The position numbers and the translations under genes were made by a program. A stretch of DNA of 64,000 bases, taken from Mycolicibacterium sp. P1-18. GTDB lineage: Bacteria; Actinomycetota; Actinomycetes; Mycobacteriales; Mycobacteriaceae. Shown here in pieces: positions 62,490 to 64,000 of this stretch. The stretch is taken from the NCBI RefSeq assembly GCF_008329535.1, contig NZ_NPKR01000002.1:310001-374000 (forward strand), in the 5' to 3' direction. The notes beneath the pieces were generated by a model. It did not search any database, had not been told where the DNA came from, and saw nothing but the letters and a program-made list of their open reading frames with translations. Position 1 is the stretch's first letter. Each line of letters begins with the position of its first letter.

Positions 62490-62699
62490 TCACTGTGGGT
62501 CGTCAGGGGCGTTGGCGCGCCGACTACGGATGATGAGGTACCCGGAATAGATCGCCAAGAACGCGGCGAGGGCGGCCTCCACCCACGTAAGGGTCGTCCG
62601 TTGGGGGTTCAGCAGTGCCAGCGCGAGGACCACCAACGCCGCGACGATGACCACGTAATTGGCGATCCGCCGAGACTTGCCGTGGTTGGTGTCGGCCAT
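62490..62699 (-). CDS. Small two-helix membrane protein
   Basis: The 69-residue product begins MADTNHGKSRR, then has two hydrophobic helices (ANYVVIVAALVVLALALL and VEAALAAFLAIYSGYLII) and ends in a charged tail. No family is recognised. ATG 62699 is preferred to the upstream TTG/ATG region because it gives a short positively charged head before the first helix. It faces the orphan terminator and the following small gene. Confidence 0.6.
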   Translation of the reverse strand: MADTNHGKSRRIANYVVIVAALVVLALALLNPQRTTLTWVEAALAAFLAIYSGYLIIRSRRANAPDDPQ

Positions 62700-62871
62700 G
62701 ACGTCATGGTCGCATCTCTTGGTTGCGGCCTGTGGCAGGGTCCGCACGGGGGACGCACGCGTTGGTCGTCGTCGCCCGGCGAGCAGGGTTCGGATACGCA
62801 GCGGGCGGGCACAAGAATCGAGGGTCCCGCTACTTCATCGGCGCACAATCGGCTTGATGGGGTGCACCCAG

Positions 62872-62936
62872 AGTGAAGCCCCGCCGCGTAGTTGCGTTCA
62901 GCCAAGAGCGCGCGGCGGGGCTTCCACTTGCTTTTT
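62872..62936 (+). terminator. Intrinsic terminator with U-tract, without an upstream gene
   Basis: A perfect 14-bp GC-rich stem (62875-62888 with 62911-62924), extended by three pairs across a one-base bulge, has a 22-nt loop and is followed at 62932-62936 by TTTTT. It is a true rho-independent form, rare in mycobacteria. On the plus strand no coding gene ends before it; the next plus-strand gene starts 39 bp after it. It may end a small RNA or act as attenuator of the gene at 62976. Confidence 0.7.
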
Positions 62937-62975
62937 ACACCGACCCACCGACAACAACCTCATGTGGAGACTCGT

Positions 62976-63254
62976 ATGGCCTCGCCCAGCCCCTCAGATA
63001 CCCCCGACGCCGACAACCCGGCGCCTCAGACACCGGACGATTCGACGATGCGGGAATGGTGGGCGGGACTCACCGAGGATCAGCGAGACGTGCTCCGGCG
63101 AGGTAACAAGCAGTTTCCGATGGAGTCGGAAGCGACGAAACTGCTCATCGACACCAACTGTCCTGCCCTGCCGTTGAACTCCACCTTCGAGTCGACGCCG
63201 GGACTCTCGCTTCCGATGCCAAGTGAGGTAGCCGAATTGGTCAACGGAGAGTAA
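62976..63254 (+). CDS. Hypothetical small protein
   Basis: The 92-residue product has a Pro/Asp/Ser-rich start (residues 1-24), a central helical piece MREWWAGLTEDQRDVLRRGN, and a C-terminus with LLIDTNCPALPL and SLPMPSEVAELVNGE. It has one Cys and no membrane segment or signal. No family is recognised. TGGAGA at 62965-62970 precedes ATG 62976, supporting the start. The intrinsic terminator just upstream may control its expression. Confidence 0.6.
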   Translation: MASPSPSDTPDADNPAPQTPDDSTMREWWAGLTEDQRDVLRRGNKQFPMESEATKLLIDTNCPALPLNSTFESTPGLSLPMPSEVAELVNGE

Positions 63255-63274
63255 CCCGCTTGGCGCACGGATTC

Positions 63275-63307
63275 GGAGGCGGTTCCCTGGCACGGGGAGC
63301 CGCCTTC
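63275..63307 (+). terminator. Hairpin terminator after the small hypothetical gene
   Basis: Arms AGGCGGTTCCC (63277-63287) and GGGAGCCGCCT (63295-63305) pair over 11 bp including one G:U, with a 7-nt loop and one further pair outside. It starts 21 bases after the stop codon at 63254. Confidence 0.6.
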
Positions 63308-63358
63308 AGTCGTCTCAGACGATGTGCCCGTGGCAGTGGACGCCCTTAAACGCAGAAG

Positions 63359-63383
63359 AGCCGCAACGTCGATCGTTGCGGCT
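63359..63383 (-). terminator. Hairpin terminator of the tRNA cluster
   Basis: A perfect 10-bp stem AGCCGCAACG (63359-63368) with its complement at 63374-63383 and a 5-nt loop. On the minus strand it follows tRNA-Val by 62 bases and continues into a pyrimidine-rich stretch (TCTTCTGCGTTT). Confidence 0.65.
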
Positions 63384-63445
63384 TCACTAGTTCGGATGCC
63401 AGTTCGTGCGTTCTACGATTGCGAGGCTCTCGCCTGCAAACCAAC

Positions 63446-63520
63446 TGGTGCGCGATACTGGGATTGAACCAGTGACCTCTTCCGTGTCAGGGAAGCGCTC
63501 TCCCGCTGAGCTAATCGCGC
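63446..63520 (-). tRNA. tRNA-Val (GAC)
   Basis: The minus strand reads GCGCGATTAGCTCAGCGGG as 5' part and closes with ATCGCGC pairing to GCGCGAT. The anticodon loop is CTGACAC with anticodon GAC. The T arm holds GGTTCAATCC, and the CCA end is encoded. Confidence 0.95.
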
Positions 63521-63531
63521 GGGACCCATCT

Positions 63532-63605
63532 TGGAGGTGGAGACGGGAATCGAACCCGTGTGCACGGCTTTGCAGGCCGTTGCCTCACCACTCGGCCACT
63601 CCACC
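63532..63605 (-). tRNA. tRNA-Cys (GCA)
   Basis: The acceptor stem GGTGGAG pairs with CTCCACC. The anticodon loop CTGCAAA has anticodon GCA; the discriminator base is U, as usual for Cys, and CCA is encoded. It lies 11 bp before tRNA-Val in the same direction. Confidence 0.95.
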
Positions 63606-63632
63606 GCTGGGGTTGATGCCTCTGCACCATCG

Positions 63633-63705
63633 AGCGGACGACGGGATTCGAACCCGCGACCCCAACCTTGGCAAGGTTGTGCGCTACCAACTGCGCCACG
63701 TCCGC
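63633..63705 (-). tRNA. tRNA-Gly (GCC)
   Basis: The acceptor stem GCGGACG pairs with CGTCCGC. The anticodon loop TTGCCAA has anticodon GCC; the T arm carries GGTTCGAATCC. CCA is not encoded (the sequence continues CGA). It leads the Gly-Cys-Val cluster. Confidence 0.95.
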
Positions 63706-64000
63706 ATGCTTCGAGCGAGTTCGTCGCTCTATGCGAAGCACGACGATAGTGCATCGACGCTCGGCACCACAAATCTCCACGACAGGGGCGAATGCGGGCT
63801 GTTCGAAGGTGTCGAATCGGCGGCCACTTCCCGGGGGCGATGGCATCGGTTTCGGTGCCGAGTCGGTCGACGGGGCGCCTTCCGGGGCGGCCTGGCGGAA
63901 AGGCGTTGAGCATCAGAAGAATCGACAGACTGACGGCGCGGGGTCGAGGATTGCGAAGGCAGCGGCTCGCCGGCGCCCGTGTCCGTCCGGCCCTCTGGTG
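63706..64000. other. Right edge of the window, no gene assigned
   Basis: This stretch holds the promoter region of the tRNA cluster on the minus strand. From TTG 63906 a frame stays open to the window end on the plus strand, with an Arg-rich product (SIRRIDRLTARGRGLRRQ), but it is too short to call. Confidence 0.4.

Noticed and set aside
63406..63909. Plus-strand and minus-strand frames running across the tRNA cluster
   Set aside because: Three well-formed tRNAs occupy the region, so these frames are not coding.
63906..64000. Possible gene start at TTG near the right edge
   Set aside because: Only about 30 codons are visible, with no ribosome site or recognisable motif. The following sequence would be needed.

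Overview
The window is a GC-rich chromosomal segment of a mycobacterium, most likely a fast-growing, environmental Mycolicibacterium-type species. The gene order from about 5.3 kb to 59.7 kb follows, in mirror image, the M. tuberculosis H37Rv block Rv2721c to Rv2667 (LGFP membrane protein, lexA, chiZ, nrdR, sthA, ideR, sigB, sigA, ppgK, suhB, cei, dut, ceoC/ceoB, dxs, hemE, hemY, hemQ, msrB, aftC, ribD, zapE, clpC2). Locus tags are from memory. The predicted SigA is 464 residues, nearer my memory of M. smegmatis MysA than the longer M. tuberculosis protein. I see no insertion sequence, prophage, CRISPR array or rRNA.

Layout. 0-5.2 kb: a DEAD-box helicase with an Arg/Gly-rich tail, a BisC-type molybdoenzyme and an acyl-CoA dehydrogenase. 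5.3-9.3 kb: SOS and dNTP control (LGFP protein, lexA, chiZ, nrdR). 9.3-16.3 kb: PhzF protein, hydrolase, PAC2 protein, secreted trypsin-like protease, sthA, DUF4192 and ideR. 16.4-21.7 kb: the two primary-type sigma factors sigB and sigA with small conserved genes between them. 22.1-24.9 kb: a large LuxR-family (LAL) ATPase regulator that has no counterpart at this place in H37Rv. 24.9-31.4 kb: ppgK, suhB, cei, dut and conserved mycobacterial genes. 31.5-41.2 kb: transporters (MFS, two TrkA-type K+ subunits, APC permease, ArsB/NhaD-type permease with a CBS protein, NhaA), an RNA methyltransferase and a kinase-like ATPase. 41.2-49.9 kb: dxs, a MEST-like hydrolase, an RNase D-like nuclease, and the coproporphyrin-branch heme genes hemE-hemY-hemQ. 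50-52.3 kb: a membrane GGDEF-EAL protein. 52.3-57.4 kb: a ribD-protease-aftC-msrB set facing zapE. 57.4-59.7 kb: a likely clpC2-led operon. 59.8-64 kb: a less conserved tail of small genes, a 6C-type small RNA, and a Gly-Cys-Val tRNA cluster.

How the parts work together. Much of the segment is regulatory: LexA, NrdR, IdeR, SigA, SigB, the LAL protein, ClpC2 and a c-di-GMP enzyme. Several control sites can be read directly. These are a LexA box on the lexA promoter and three weaker ones before chiZ, a SigE/SigH-type promoter before sigB, a Crp-type palindrome between cei and the DUF4193 gene, and two perfect palindromes lying on the -35 and -10 of a leaderless clpC2 promoter. Many ATG starts have a TANNNT hexamer 6-7 nt upstream, the mark of leaderless mycobacterial transcripts.

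The strongest leads are the clpC2 operator pair with its downstream genes (PPOX protein, secreted protein, acetyltransferase), the 6C small RNA at an unexpected locus, an orphan intrinsic terminator at 62.9 kb, and the hydrolase near 55 kb that lacks its nucleophilic serine. I cannot claim a wholly new system. The clpC2-led operon is the best candidate for an undescribed antibiotic-sensing module.
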